A DNA stretch of 32,974 nt from Merdimonas faecigallinarum (GTDB taxonomy: Bacteria > Bacillota > Clostridia > Lachnospirales > Lachnospiraceae). The position numbers and the translations under genes are program-made. The notes beneath the pieces were generated by a model, which ran no database searches, was not told the DNA's origin, and saw only the letters and a list, made by a program, of their open reading frames with translations. The DNA is taken from contig DWXJ01000063.1 in assembly GCA_019119285.1 (NCBI GenBank), forward strand, positions 1-32,974, given 5' to 3'. Of this stretch, positions 1 to 5,745 are shown one piece after another. Position 1 is the stretch's first letter. Every line of letters starts with the position of its first letter.

Positions 1-56
1 CGTCGAGTAGACTTTGTCTCGACTTTTCACTTCCTTTCATTTCAAATTTCTCTGCG

Positions 57-121
57 ATGAGAGGTTCAAGTCTTAAAAGCCCCTCACAGAACCGCACGTG
101 CCCTATTAAGGCATACGGCTC
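57..121 (-). ncRNA. Group II intron domains V and VI
   Basis: Domain V is a 34-nt hairpin from 121 to 88. Its base GAGCCG pairs with CGGTTC and includes the AGC catalytic triad. Domain VI follows from 87: GAGGGG pairs with CCTCTC around an A-containing interior (TTGAA), which can supply the bulged branch-point A. The last intron bases would be CAT at 59-57, and the 3' exon would start at 56. This is the best-preserved RNA part of the element. Confidence 0.85.
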
Positions 122-138
122 TTCAATAAGTCATTTGC

Positions 139-933
139 CTAATAAGCACTTTTCAGATATATCCTCGGATACTCCAACGGATGTAACTTCAAGATATCCC
201 TGTATTTCCGCCATGTCAGCCAATAAGTCTGGTCTCTGCGCCTTTTGCTTTTCCATAGTTCTTCCCGGACATACTTATAATACTTTTGCAATCCTATATA
301 ATTCCCGTATATCCCGTCATATCTGTAATGTCCGGCCAGTTTCACATTCAACGCTTCAATCGTGTCGCTTATGCTCTCGTGCATATGCTCCCATATCCAT
401 CTCTTTATGGCTTCGCGTTTCATTTTCAGCTTCTTCCTGCTTGTTCTATGCAGTACGCAGTACTTACCCCAGTGGCTGGCTGCATTGTAGTGTGTAAATC
501 CAAGGAAATCAAAACTTTCCTTTGTTCCCTTGTATCTGCCAAAGGGCAGTATTCTGCTTTTATCCTCTGCAATTTCAAGACCAAATTTCTTCAGTCTTTC
601 TATCAGAAGCTGATAAAACTTTCGTGCTTCATTCTCGTATTGGAACAGACATACAAAGTCATCCGCATAGCGTACCATATACATTTCGCCTCTGAACTCA
701 CGTTTCTTTATATAGTCAAACCATGTGTCCAGTGTATAATGCAGATACACATTTGCCAGCACTGGCGATATTAATCCGCCCTGAACTGCTCCCGACTCCG
801 TCTCCAATCGCTTTCCGTCTTCCATAACTCCGCCTATCAGAAACCTCTTGATATACCTGATGAAGTTCTTGTCGGCTATGTCATGTTCCAGAAATTTAAT
901 CATCCATTCATGATCTATGTTGTCAAAGAATCC
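139..933 (-). pseudogene. ltrA: Group II intron reverse transcriptase/maturase, 5'-truncated
   Basis: The frame reads GFFDNIDHEWM from 933, which is the middle of the RT catalytic core (family pattern DIKGFFDN, first catalytic Asp region). A TAG at 936-934 immediately precedes it, so RT blocks 0 to 2 and the N-terminus are gone. The retained part has the block-4 type segment AVQGGLISPVLANVYLH, the catalytic YADD box, a thumb region, and a maturase domain X with LNVKLAGHYRY near the C-terminus. No HNH endonuclease follows; the protein ends in KSAY just before domain V, as in endonuclease-less intron classes. An ATG at 903 gives a nominal 254-residue ORF, but it lacks a sensible ribosome binding site and is unlikely to be a functional gene. 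Confidence 0.88.
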
Positions 934-1070
934 CTACGCTTAAACACCATTGTTAGCCTTTGGCGCTCCAAGGACTCGGTACTGGCGGCTTGCTAGGCCT
1001 TACCAGACTGGATTCCCACCAGCTATATATCCAGCGCCGAACTGGCGCACACCTCCCGGTATTTTTTATT

Positions 1071-1101
1071 ATTATAGAGCTTATACCAGGTATAAGGTCA
1101 A
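1071..1101 (-). promoter_or_regulatory. MerR-type promoter with a perfect dyad in a 19-bp spacer
   Basis: Reading the minus strand, a -35 TTGACC (1101-1096) and a -10 TATAAT (1076-1071) are separated by 19 bp rather than 17. The spacer holds a perfect inverted repeat CTTATACC/GGTATAAG with one central base (1096-1080). An over-long spacer with a centred dyad is the hallmark of promoters activated by MerR-family regulators. A GGGAGGT element follows at 1057-1051, directly before the intron 5' end. The regulated gene would lie to the left of the intron and mostly outside the window; which regulator binds is unknown. Confidence 0.72.
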
Positions 1102-1114
1102 GAAAAACTCTCTT

Positions 1115-1135
1115 TTATTTATGATACGGTTCCCC
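1115..1135 (-). repeat. Second copy of the rlmH 3' end (candidate attachment site)
   Basis: The minus strand here reads GAACCGTATCATAAATAA after GGG, which in frame is GEPYHK-stop, exactly the C-terminus of the RlmH protein encoded at 3763-4242. It matches the genuine rlmH end at 18 of 21 positions, and all three differences are synonymous. The preceding codons still resemble rlmH slightly (an Ile four codons upstream), then similarity ends. The copy is in direct orientation to rlmH. A diverged but synonymous copy of a gene end is what remains when an integrative element carries its own att half from another host. Confidence 0.72.
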
Positions 1136-1166
1136 ATAACGTATCCAAGTGCGGTCCAATAAAAAA

Positions 1167-1445
1167 TCAACAATAATAACTTATCTCTCCAAAATATGTA
1201 AACCATCTCTGAATAATATCAGTACTACGTGCCTCAACCATTCTCATAATATTGCGCAACGTATGTGAAGGTATTCTTGAATTATTATTGCAGAGCAGAC
1301 ATTTCCCCGCGCTGGTAATCCATACCTTTGTTGCATTGTCGGAAGGCTTTCCTTTTGCGATATGTACGTGGATTGGTTCAACAGGTTTATTCTCATTTGT
1401 CCAGAAATAAATCCAGTATTCTCCCATTCTAAAGATTTGAGGCAT
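1167..1445 (-). CDS. DUF4160 family protein
   Basis: A 92-residue protein starting MPQIFRMGEYWIYFW and continuing with the EPIHVHIAKGKP and ATKVWITSAGKCLLCNNN segments, recognisable as the DUF4160 family. These are small cytoplasmic proteins of unknown biochemical role, often encoded next to a DUF2442-like or other small partner and sometimes listed as toxin-antitoxin-like. A longer reading begins ten codons upstream, but the ATG at 1445 is preferred because an AGGAAGGGGG ribosome binding site precedes it and the family begins at MPQIF. It overlaps the end of the upstream gene by 17 nt, so the two are translated as a coupled pair. Function is unknown. Confidence 0.85.
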   Translation of the reverse strand: MPQIFRMGEYWIYFWTNENKPVEPIHVHIAKGKPSDNATKVWITSAGKCLLCNNNSRIPSHTLRNIMRMVEARSTDIIQRWFTYFGEISYYC

Positions 1446-1701
1446 TCTCAAAGCCCCCTTCCTGAGAGAATTCAATAATAAGATGAGCAGTTGATCTTAT
1501 TATCTCTTCGAATTGCTTAATCTCTTCTTCCGAAAAATGGTAAATATCTTCCCATGTGTAATCGGGGAGCCAGCATGCAGCATGTTTAAATCCATATTTT
1601 TCGTCTGGTCTCTCAATATACACTTTTACTCTTCCATCATTCTGCATATCAGAATGAACAATTTCTGTCTCATCATTCAATGTCATAAATGGATACATCA
1701 T
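1429..1701 (-). CDS. Small acidic protein, partner of DUF4160
   Basis: A 90-residue acidic protein (MMYPFMTLNDETEIVHSDM...) with no motif I can assign to a named enzyme. From memory, similar proteins accompany DUF4160 genes in Clostridia, in the position a DUF2442-type partner would take. The middle part, WLPDYTWEDIYHFSEEEI, looks like a small mixed alpha/beta fold. A GGGAGG ribosome binding site at 1716-1711 sits at proper distance from the ATG at 1701. The stop lies inside the start region of the DUF4160 gene, implying translational coupling and perhaps a physical complex. A toxin-antitoxin role is possible but not shown by the sequence. Confidence 0.8.
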   Translation of the reverse strand: MMYPFMTLNDETEIVHSDMQNDGRVKVYIERPDEKYGFKHAACWLPDYTWEDIYHFSEEEIKQFEEIIRSTAHLIIEFSQEGGFENASNL

Positions 1702-1801
1702 ATCATCATTCCTCCCTGCTTCTTATACACTACTATTATGTCCCATTAAAAATATTTTCAATTAGGATCTGCCATACAAACCAGAAACCAGAAACTGAAA
1801 A

Positions 1802-2224
1802 CTAAAACTCGTACTTTGTTCCATGTGAAAGTAACAGTCCATCGGTTAATTCTACACATAAAATTATAGTATTCTCATCATCAAAATTATTATGTCCATT
1901 GTCGATCCACTCAGAAAATACATTTTTCAATTTCTCGGCAATCCAGTAATTTTCCTCTTTCCCGAAATATCCCAAATTGATACTCTTTCCATGTGCCGTG
2001 AACCATTCACCAGCTATTGCAACAGTAGAGTTGCTTTCCATATGCCTCATTTTATTTGAAAGTGCATATGTAATAATATAAAATGCACCATTCTCATAAT
2101 ACGCATTTACATAACGTACAAAAGGCACCTCATTTTCTACTGTTGCCAATGCAATAATGGTATCTTTTCCAAATCGTTCCGACATTATTTTTTCAGTTTC
2201 TTCACTTAATTTTAATTTTTTCAC
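1802..2224 (-). CDS. Pyridoxamine 5'-phosphate oxidase-fold (PPOX) family protein
   Basis: About 140 residues with the split-barrel flavin-binding pattern: an N-terminal helix (SERFGKDTIIALATV), a first strand pair PFVRYVNAYYENGAFYIITY, the characteristic SNKMRHMESNSTVAIAGEWFTAHG stretch, and a C-terminal ILCVELTDGLLLSHGTKYEF. Family members bind FMN or related flavins, and many are general-stress or detoxifying reductases; the substrate here is unknown. I set the start at GTG 2224 because AAGGGAGAT lies 6 nt upstream, whereas the ATG at 2266 has no ribosome binding site and would add 14 unlike residues. It is the third gene of a leftward unit with the two genes upstream. Confidence 0.82.
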   Translation of the reverse strand: MKKLKLSEETEKIMSERFGKDTIIALATVENEVPFVRYVNAYYENGAFYIITYALSNKMRHMESNSTVAIAGEWFTAHGKSINLGYFGKEENYWIAEKLKNVFSEWIDNGHNNFDDENTIILCVELTDGLLLSHGTKYEF

Positions 2225-2289
2225 AAAGTCATCTCCCTTACCAATAAGAATTTGTCTGCTTAACAAACTAGAAGTTGTCTAATACATCT

Positions 2290-2490
2290 TTAATGCTTTA
2301 TTATTTTGGCAGCCACTTTAATGGTTTTTCCGCCATGTTTTACAAGCTGTCTACCACCGACACCTAAACCAAGTGCCGCAACGGCTGCCCCAATGGATCC
2401 ATACTTGTTTATGCAGCCCGGACATAATCCCATTTTCGAATCGCCTACAAGAGTTCGTTTACATGCCCTGCACTTCTTATTCTCCGCCAT
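2290..2490 (-). CDS. Small zinc-ribbon protein with a glycine/alanine-rich hydrophobic tail
   Basis: A 66-residue basic protein. Residues 7-28 hold two CxxC-type knuckles (CRAC and CPGC), a likely single zinc ribbon. Residues 33-48 (SIGAAVAALGLGVGG) form a small hydrophobic segment that could insert in a membrane or pack as a helix hairpin, followed by a lysine-rich amphipathic end. I do not recognise the family. The ATG at 2490 is chosen over 2496 because the GGAGGAGG site abuts the earlier ATG but is well spaced from the later one. The gene overlaps the 3' end of the 361-residue protein gene by 14 nt, so the two are very probably co-translated and work together. Confidence 0.72.
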   Translation of the reverse strand: MAENKKCRACKRTLVGDSKMGLCPGCINKYGSIGAAVAALGLGVGGRQLVKHGGKTIKVAAKIIKH

Positions 2491-3562
2491 CTTCATCCTC
2501 CTCCACGGAAACCAAATATATATGTTCCTTTTCCTTATCTTGCTTCGCTTCCAATGCTGACTTTAAATCTTCAGACAGCTGATACCAGCAATCTCTATTT
2601 ACCGCATTGTACGGATAGTTCAAATGTATTAGAGCAGCTGCCGAATATCCTCTGTTTGGCAGAGCTTTCGTAAAGAAATCTGTCATCACTCTTTGGTAAC
2701 GTGACATCTCAATCTGCGCTCCGTCTGTATCCCCAAAGTAATCAAGCACCTGCATTCTCAATCCGACAAATTTTGTCGCTACTTGAATATCTTCCGTGAG
2801 GAATCCTATATAACCTCGAATCTGATCTTTTCTTTGAAATATCGGAAACCTTGTAAGCTTCAGCATGTGCTCAGTAGATGTCGTGAGATCTGTATATACA
2901 CTATTCACAGCAGAAAGAAGCTTGTCAGCAGCCTTTTTCAGGTACTCTTCTCTTTCTTTATCTGTGCAATTTTCGCCTTGAGCTTTCAGGATATAATAGC
3001 GTGCATCCAGAAACGGAACTTTGATATCTCTGTCCCGGTCTCTTGCAATTTGAAAACTCTGCATTTCCTGAATTGCATTCACTTTTGCATAAATCTGTCT
3101 CATCTGCAGCTGATTCGTAATACTTCTGGATGCCTCTAATGTACCAGGATTAATATTTACTTCTTTGAGCGTTACATCTTTTACCCTTGTCCCAGTCTCA
3201 TCAACAATAACCGCACGCAGGTTTCCATCTACCTGCTTAGACTCTCCGACCTTATAAATTCCATCCTTTAACTTCTGGCGAATACCCTTAGGAAGACTGT
3301 CAAAGTCAGGTAGCAGTTGTGTGGCTCCCTGTGAAATGACTTCTGCTCTTTGAACGACTTCGCCAATGATTCCAATGTCAGCAACAGGGAGGCTTGGAAC
3401 ATAGGTCGTTACCGCATTGGTTCTAATCGCATCTATAAGTTGCTGAACATAACCACCAAAGAAATCGCTCATGGCAAGTATATCTTCTCCGGTTTTGTCC
3501 TCTTCGGTCACAAGGATATGAACTTCATCGCGAGGAATTATTGATGTGCTTTTATCATCCAT
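2477..3562 (-). CDS. Unrecognised 361-residue protein
   Basis: I cannot assign this protein to a named family. It appears cytoplasmic: no signal peptide or membrane helix is evident. The N-terminal third ends in a proline-marked segment (QLLPDFDSLPKGIRQKL). The next part (residues ~105-150) looks like a beta-rich unit, GNLRAVIVDETGTRVKDVTL. The C-terminal half is helical and charged (EMQSFQIARDRDRDIKVPF, then KEREEYLKKAADKLLSAV). The protein ends in an acidic tail, EEDEDGGE. The frame is open upstream to an ATG at 3664, but a strong promoter (-10 at 3625-3620) lies inside that extension and an AGGAGG site at 3579-3574 precedes the ATG at 3562; a GTG at 3568 is the alternative. It heads a unit with the zinc-ribbon and PPOX genes. 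Confidence 0.78.
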   Translation of the reverse strand: MDDKSTSIIPRDEVHILVTEEDKTGEDILAMSDFFGGYVQQLIDAIRTNAVTTYVPSLPVADIGIIGEVVQRAEVISQGATQLLPDFDSLPKGIRQKLKDGIYKVGESKQVDGNLRAVIVDETGTRVKDVTLKEVNINPGTLEASRSITNQLQMRQIYAKVNAIQEMQSFQIARDRDRDIKVPFLDARYYILKAQGENCTDKEREEYLKKAADKLLSAVNSVYTDLTTSTEHMLKLTRFPIFQRKDQIRGYIGFLTEDIQVATKFVGLRMQVLDYFGDTDGAQIEMSRYQRVMTDFFTKALPNRGYSAAALIHLNYPYNAVNRDCWYQLSEDLKSALEAKQDKEKEHIYLVSVEEDEDGGE

Positions 3563-3619
3563 ATTCACTTGAACCTCCTGCATCTTACAAATTCTAATCT
3601 GTCGACCTAGTTTTACTTC

Positions 3620-3648
3620 ATTATACCATTCGTTTATTTCCCTGTCAT
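3620..3648 (-). promoter_or_regulatory. Sigma-70 type promoter for the unknown three-gene unit
   Basis: ATGACA (3648-3643, five of six matches to the -35 consensus), 17-bp spacer, TATAAT (3625-3620, perfect -10). Transcription would start near 3612, about 50 nt upstream of the preferred start codon at 3562. That placement rules the longer 395-residue reading frame from ATG 3664 out of this transcript. Confidence 0.72.
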
Positions 3649-3762
3649 TGTCTTTCTTACCCATACGAAAAGAGAGCGGAACATCATCTGTCCACTCCCT
3701 TCTAAATATTCCATATGATTCATTACTTCATACCATATTACAACCAAATACAAAAACCGCCC

Positions 3763-3783
3763 TTACTTGTGATATGGTTCCCC
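3763..3783 (-). repeat. rlmH 3' end, partner attachment-site copy
   Basis: The last six codons and stop of rlmH, reading GAACCATATCACAAGTAA after GGG on the minus strand. The TATCAYAARTAA core corresponds to the att site that staphylococcal SCC elements use at the 3' end of the same gene (established for SCC; applied here by analogy). With 1115-1135 it makes a direct repeat bounding 2.6 kb. Confidence 0.7.
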
Positions 3784-4242
3784 GTTCATGATCCTGTAAC
3801 TCCGGTACACCTGCTCCAGCAGGATCACCCGCATCAGCTGATGGGGAAAGGTCATCTTTGAAAAACTTAAGCTGTAGTCTGACCGCTTCAGCACTTCCCG
3901 TCCAAGTCCGATGGATCCGCCGATCACAAAAGCGATGCTGCTGTGTCCCTGGATCCCCAGTTTCTCTATCTTGTCCGCCAGTTCCTCTGAGGAAAGCATC
4001 TTTCCAGCGATCTCCAGCGTGATTACATACATATCGTCTTTGAGATATTTTAAGATCCGTTCGCCTTCCTTATCCCGGATCTGCTCTTCCACTGTTTCGC
4101 TGGCCTGATCCGGAGTTTTTTCGTCCGCCACCTCAATCATCTCCAGCTTACAGTAACGGCTCAGCCGTTTGCTGTACTCATGGATCGCGTCTCTTAGATA
4201 TTTTTCTTTGATTTTTCCTACTGTGACCAGTGTGATCTTCAT
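3763..4242 (-). CDS. rlmH: 23S rRNA (pseudouridine1915-N3)-methyltransferase RlmH
   Basis: A 159-residue SPOUT methyltransferase that methylates pseudouridine 1915 in helix 69 of 23S rRNA on assembled ribosomes, using SAM. It starts MKITLVTVGKIKEKYL, has the knotted SAM-binding part FVIGGSIGLG (around residue 105), and ends LSFSKMTFPHQLMRVILLEQVYRSYRI...GEPYHK, all diagnostic; length is standard. It lies 17 nt downstream of the ZIP transporter gene and is probably co-transcribed with it and bioY. Its final codons serve as one half of the direct repeat that bounds the candidate island at 1115-3783, yet the gene is intact. Confidence 0.97.
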   Translation of the reverse strand: MKITLVTVGKIKEKYLRDAIHEYSKRLSRYCKLEMIEVADEKTPDQASETVEEQIRDKEGERILKYLKDDMYVITLEIAGKMLSSEELADKIEKLGIQGHSSIAFVIGGSIGLGREVLKRSDYSLSFSKMTFPHQLMRVILLEQVYRSYRIMNGEPYHK

Positions 4243-4259
4243 CTGTTCCTCTTACTCCC

Positions 4260-5012
4260 TTATCCGCCGATATAATGATCCATAAGAAGCATGGTCATAA
4301 AGCCAAGGATCAATGCATAGGTTGCCTGGCGCTCATACCCATGGCTGTGTGTCTCCGGGATCATCTCATCGCTGACCACATAGACCATCGTACCGCCCGC
4401 AAAGGCAAGCGCAAACGGAAGAATGGCCGTTGCGATACTGACTGCGCCAAATCCGATTATGGTGCCTACGACTTCAATGATGCCTGTAAAACTGGCAATG
4501 AAGAAAACTCTGAGTTTTGGAACACCTGCCAGGATCAAAGGTGATACGATCACCATACCTTCCGGAATATTCTGGAGAGCGATTCCGACGGCCACCGTAA
4601 TGGCGTTTCCGATATTTTCATTTCCAAAGCCTACTCCTGCCGCGATTCCCTCCGGCAGATTGTGGATGGCAATCGCCAGGACGAACAACATGACTTTGTT
4701 GATATGACTCTGTTTCCCCGTATGTGCCTCTTGATCCATTCCCGTCAGATGATGCAGATGCGGAGTCAGGTAGTCCGCAAGATTCAGGAAAACGGCTCCT
4801 GCCAGGATCCCTGCCAGTGTCACCCAGATATTGCCTTCTTCCAGAGAAGGGATGATCAGACCGATGACTGCAGCCGCAAACATGATACCGGCCGCAAAAC
4901 CAAGGATCACATCATTGAATTCATGAGGAATTTTTTGAAATAAGAATCCGATCAGGACTCCGATAATAGTTGCGCCGCCTACACCAAGCGCCGTTACGAA
5001 TGCCAGTTCCAT
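4260..5012 (-). CDS. ZIP family divalent metal transporter
   Basis: A 250-residue membrane protein that probably imports zinc or other divalent metals across the cytoplasmic membrane. About eight hydrophobic segments are seen. The paired metal-site helices contain IHNLPEGIAAG and LQNIPEG, typical of the ZIP/GufA-ZupT group, and a histidine-containing loop (HLHHLTGMDQEAHTG) sits between helices 3 and 4. The C-terminal SDEMIPETHSHG is also conserved. I start it at ATG 5012, preceded by AAGGAGAA; the longer frame to 5099 overlaps bioY and adds 29 non-membrane residues. Metal specificity cannot be read from the sequence. Transcribed with bioY upstream (28-nt gap) and rlmH downstream. Confidence 0.92.
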   Translation of the reverse strand: MELAFVTALGVGGATIIGVLIGFLFQKIPHEFNDVILGFAAGIMFAAAVIGLIIPSLEEGNIWVTLAGILAGAVFLNLADYLTPHLHHLTGMDQEAHTGKQSHINKVMLFVLAIAIHNLPEGIAAGVGFGNENIGNAITVAVGIALQNIPEGMVIVSPLILAGVPKLRVFFIASFTGIIEVVGTIIGFGAVSIATAILPFALAFAGGTMVYVVSDEMIPETHSHGYERQATYALILGFMTMLLMDHYIGG

Positions 5013-5040
5013 AAACAGGTTCTCCTTCTGTCCACTATTA

Positions 5041-5586
5041 TTAATACAGCAAGAAAGGCTGCAACCGTTTTCTGAGTTGAAGCCCGAATATCGAAGCAAG
5101 TACTGCCTTCAGTACCGCCGTGGGAAGAAACGGAAGCACGCAGGCCGTCAGAGCTGCCCAGACAGTGCTGTCCATCGTCACCACAAAAAACAGGACTCCG
5201 GCCACATAATTGAACGCGGTTCCCAGAAGTAAAAAGATAAGAAAGGCGCCTTTCTTCTTCCATTCCACACCCAGTCCGATCAGGTAGGCCATAACAGGAA
5301 AAGACACCAGGAATCCGCCTGTGGGTCCAACAAGGCACTGCACCCCGCCTGTAAAAGCAGAGAATACCGGAACCCCGGCGGTGCCGATCAACAGGTAGAT
5401 CACCATGGAGACGGCGCCTTTTCTGGATCCGAGTAAAATCCCGCAAAGCGTAACGGCAAAGGTCTGCATGGTCATAGGGACTCCCATGGGCATGGGGATC
5501 GCAATCTGTGCCAGCACTGCTGTTACGGCAGCCATAATGGCAATATAGCATACGTCTGTTACTGATAATCTGGATTCACGTCTCAT
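5041..5586 (-). CDS. bioY: Biotin transporter substrate-binding subunit BioY
   Basis: A 181-residue, six-helix S component of an ECF-type biotin importer. It has the family's early IAIPMPMGVPMTMQTF segment, GSRKGAVSMVIYLLIG, and the loop GGVQCLVGPTGGFLVSFP. No energising EcfA/EcfT genes are nearby, so it would use shared ECF modules or act alone (known for BioY in general). A TTG at 5604 would extend it by six residues; the ATG at 5586 is better placed behind AAGGA. The promoter should lie in 5590-5640, downstream of the palindrome at 5635-5697. A weak TGTAT...ATACA arrangement there might be a BirA operator, but it does not match the usual box well. Confidence 0.93.
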   Translation of the reverse strand: MRRESRLSVTDVCYIAIMAAVTAVLAQIAIPMPMGVPMTMQTFAVTLCGILLGSRKGAVSMVIYLLIGTAGVPVFSAFTGGVQCLVGPTGGFLVSFPVMAYLIGLGVEWKKKGAFLIFLLLGTAFNYVAGVLFFVVTMDSTVWAALTACVLPFLPTAVLKAVLASIFGLQLRKRLQPFLLY

Positions 5587-5634
5587 TTCCTGCTTCCTTT
5601 CCAATGTATGATTCTAGTTACATATATACAACAA

Positions 5635-5697
5635 AACAGGGACGTATTCCTTTTGCATCATACTTTTGCTTCCTGTTAAAAAGAATACGTCCCTGTT
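5635..5697. repeat. Long palindrome with GGGACGTA core
   Basis: AACAGGGACGTATTC (5635-5649) and its exact complement at 5683-5697 form a 15-bp perfect stem, extended to 20 bp with one mismatch, around a ~23-nt loop. It sits between nfnB (ending 5746) and bioY, both leftward. It could act as a terminator-like barrier, but it lacks a strong T tract. The GGGACGTA core recurs in the palindrome at 31016-31064, suggesting a dispersed REP-like family. Confidence 0.75.
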
Positions 5698-5745
5698 CAT
5701 GGTCAGTTCATCTTATATCTTATCTGACCGTAACAATTTCATGCT

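Larger units (their letters stand above)
57..1050 (-). mobile_element. Group II intron remnant with a large internal deletion
   Basis: On the minus strand the element begins with GTGCGCC at 1050-1044, the usual 5' boundary type of bacterial group II introns, followed by a small stem (GCGCC, loop AGTTC, GGCGC). It ends after a domain V (121-88) and a domain VI-like hairpin whose last bases are CTCAT at 57. Between these ends are only about 110 nt of 5' RNA and then the reverse-transcriptase frame, which resumes in mid-domain at 933. Intact introns of this kind carry several hundred nt of domains I-III and a full ORF, so a kilobase or more seems to be missing (inference). Neither the ribozyme nor the RT should work. 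The boundaries rest on motif recognition, not on an alignment to an empty site. Confidence 0.8.
1115..3783 (-). mobile_element. Candidate small genomic island integrated at the 3' end of rlmH
   Basis: The block between the two rlmH-end copies is clearly more A+T rich than the housekeeping genes to its right. It contains five genes with no housekeeping role: an unknown 361-residue protein, a zinc-ribbon peptide, a PPOX-fold protein and a DUF4160 pair. rlmH itself is intact, as expected when an element regenerates the end of its target gene. No recombinase, relaxase or phage gene lies inside. The block may therefore be a degraded or satellite element, or one segment of a tandem composite whose recombinase lies left of the window. 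Element status is inferred from the repeats and composition; a chance repeat is unlikely but not excluded. Confidence 0.6.

Noticed and set aside
286..774. Plus-strand open frame of 162 codons
   Set aside because: It is the antisense of the reverse-transcriptase fragment, has no ribosome binding site and encodes no recognisable protein.
1735..1761. Possible promoter before the DUF4160 pair (TTGAAA/CATAAT)
   Set aside because: The spacer is only 15 bp and the -10 is imperfect; not strong enough to list.
4994..5551. 185-codon minus-strand frame overlapping bioY
   Set aside because: It is a shifted frame of bioY with low-quality composition; BioY is unmistakable in the other frame.
5587..5634. 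Possible BirA operator (TGTAT...ATACA) before bioY
   Set aside because: Half sites match the known biotin box poorly, so it is mentioned only as a weak possibility in the bioY entry.
5701..5729. GGTCAG/CTGACC inverted repeat after nfnB
   Set aside because: Six-bp arms with a 17-nt loop and no T run; too weak to call a terminator.
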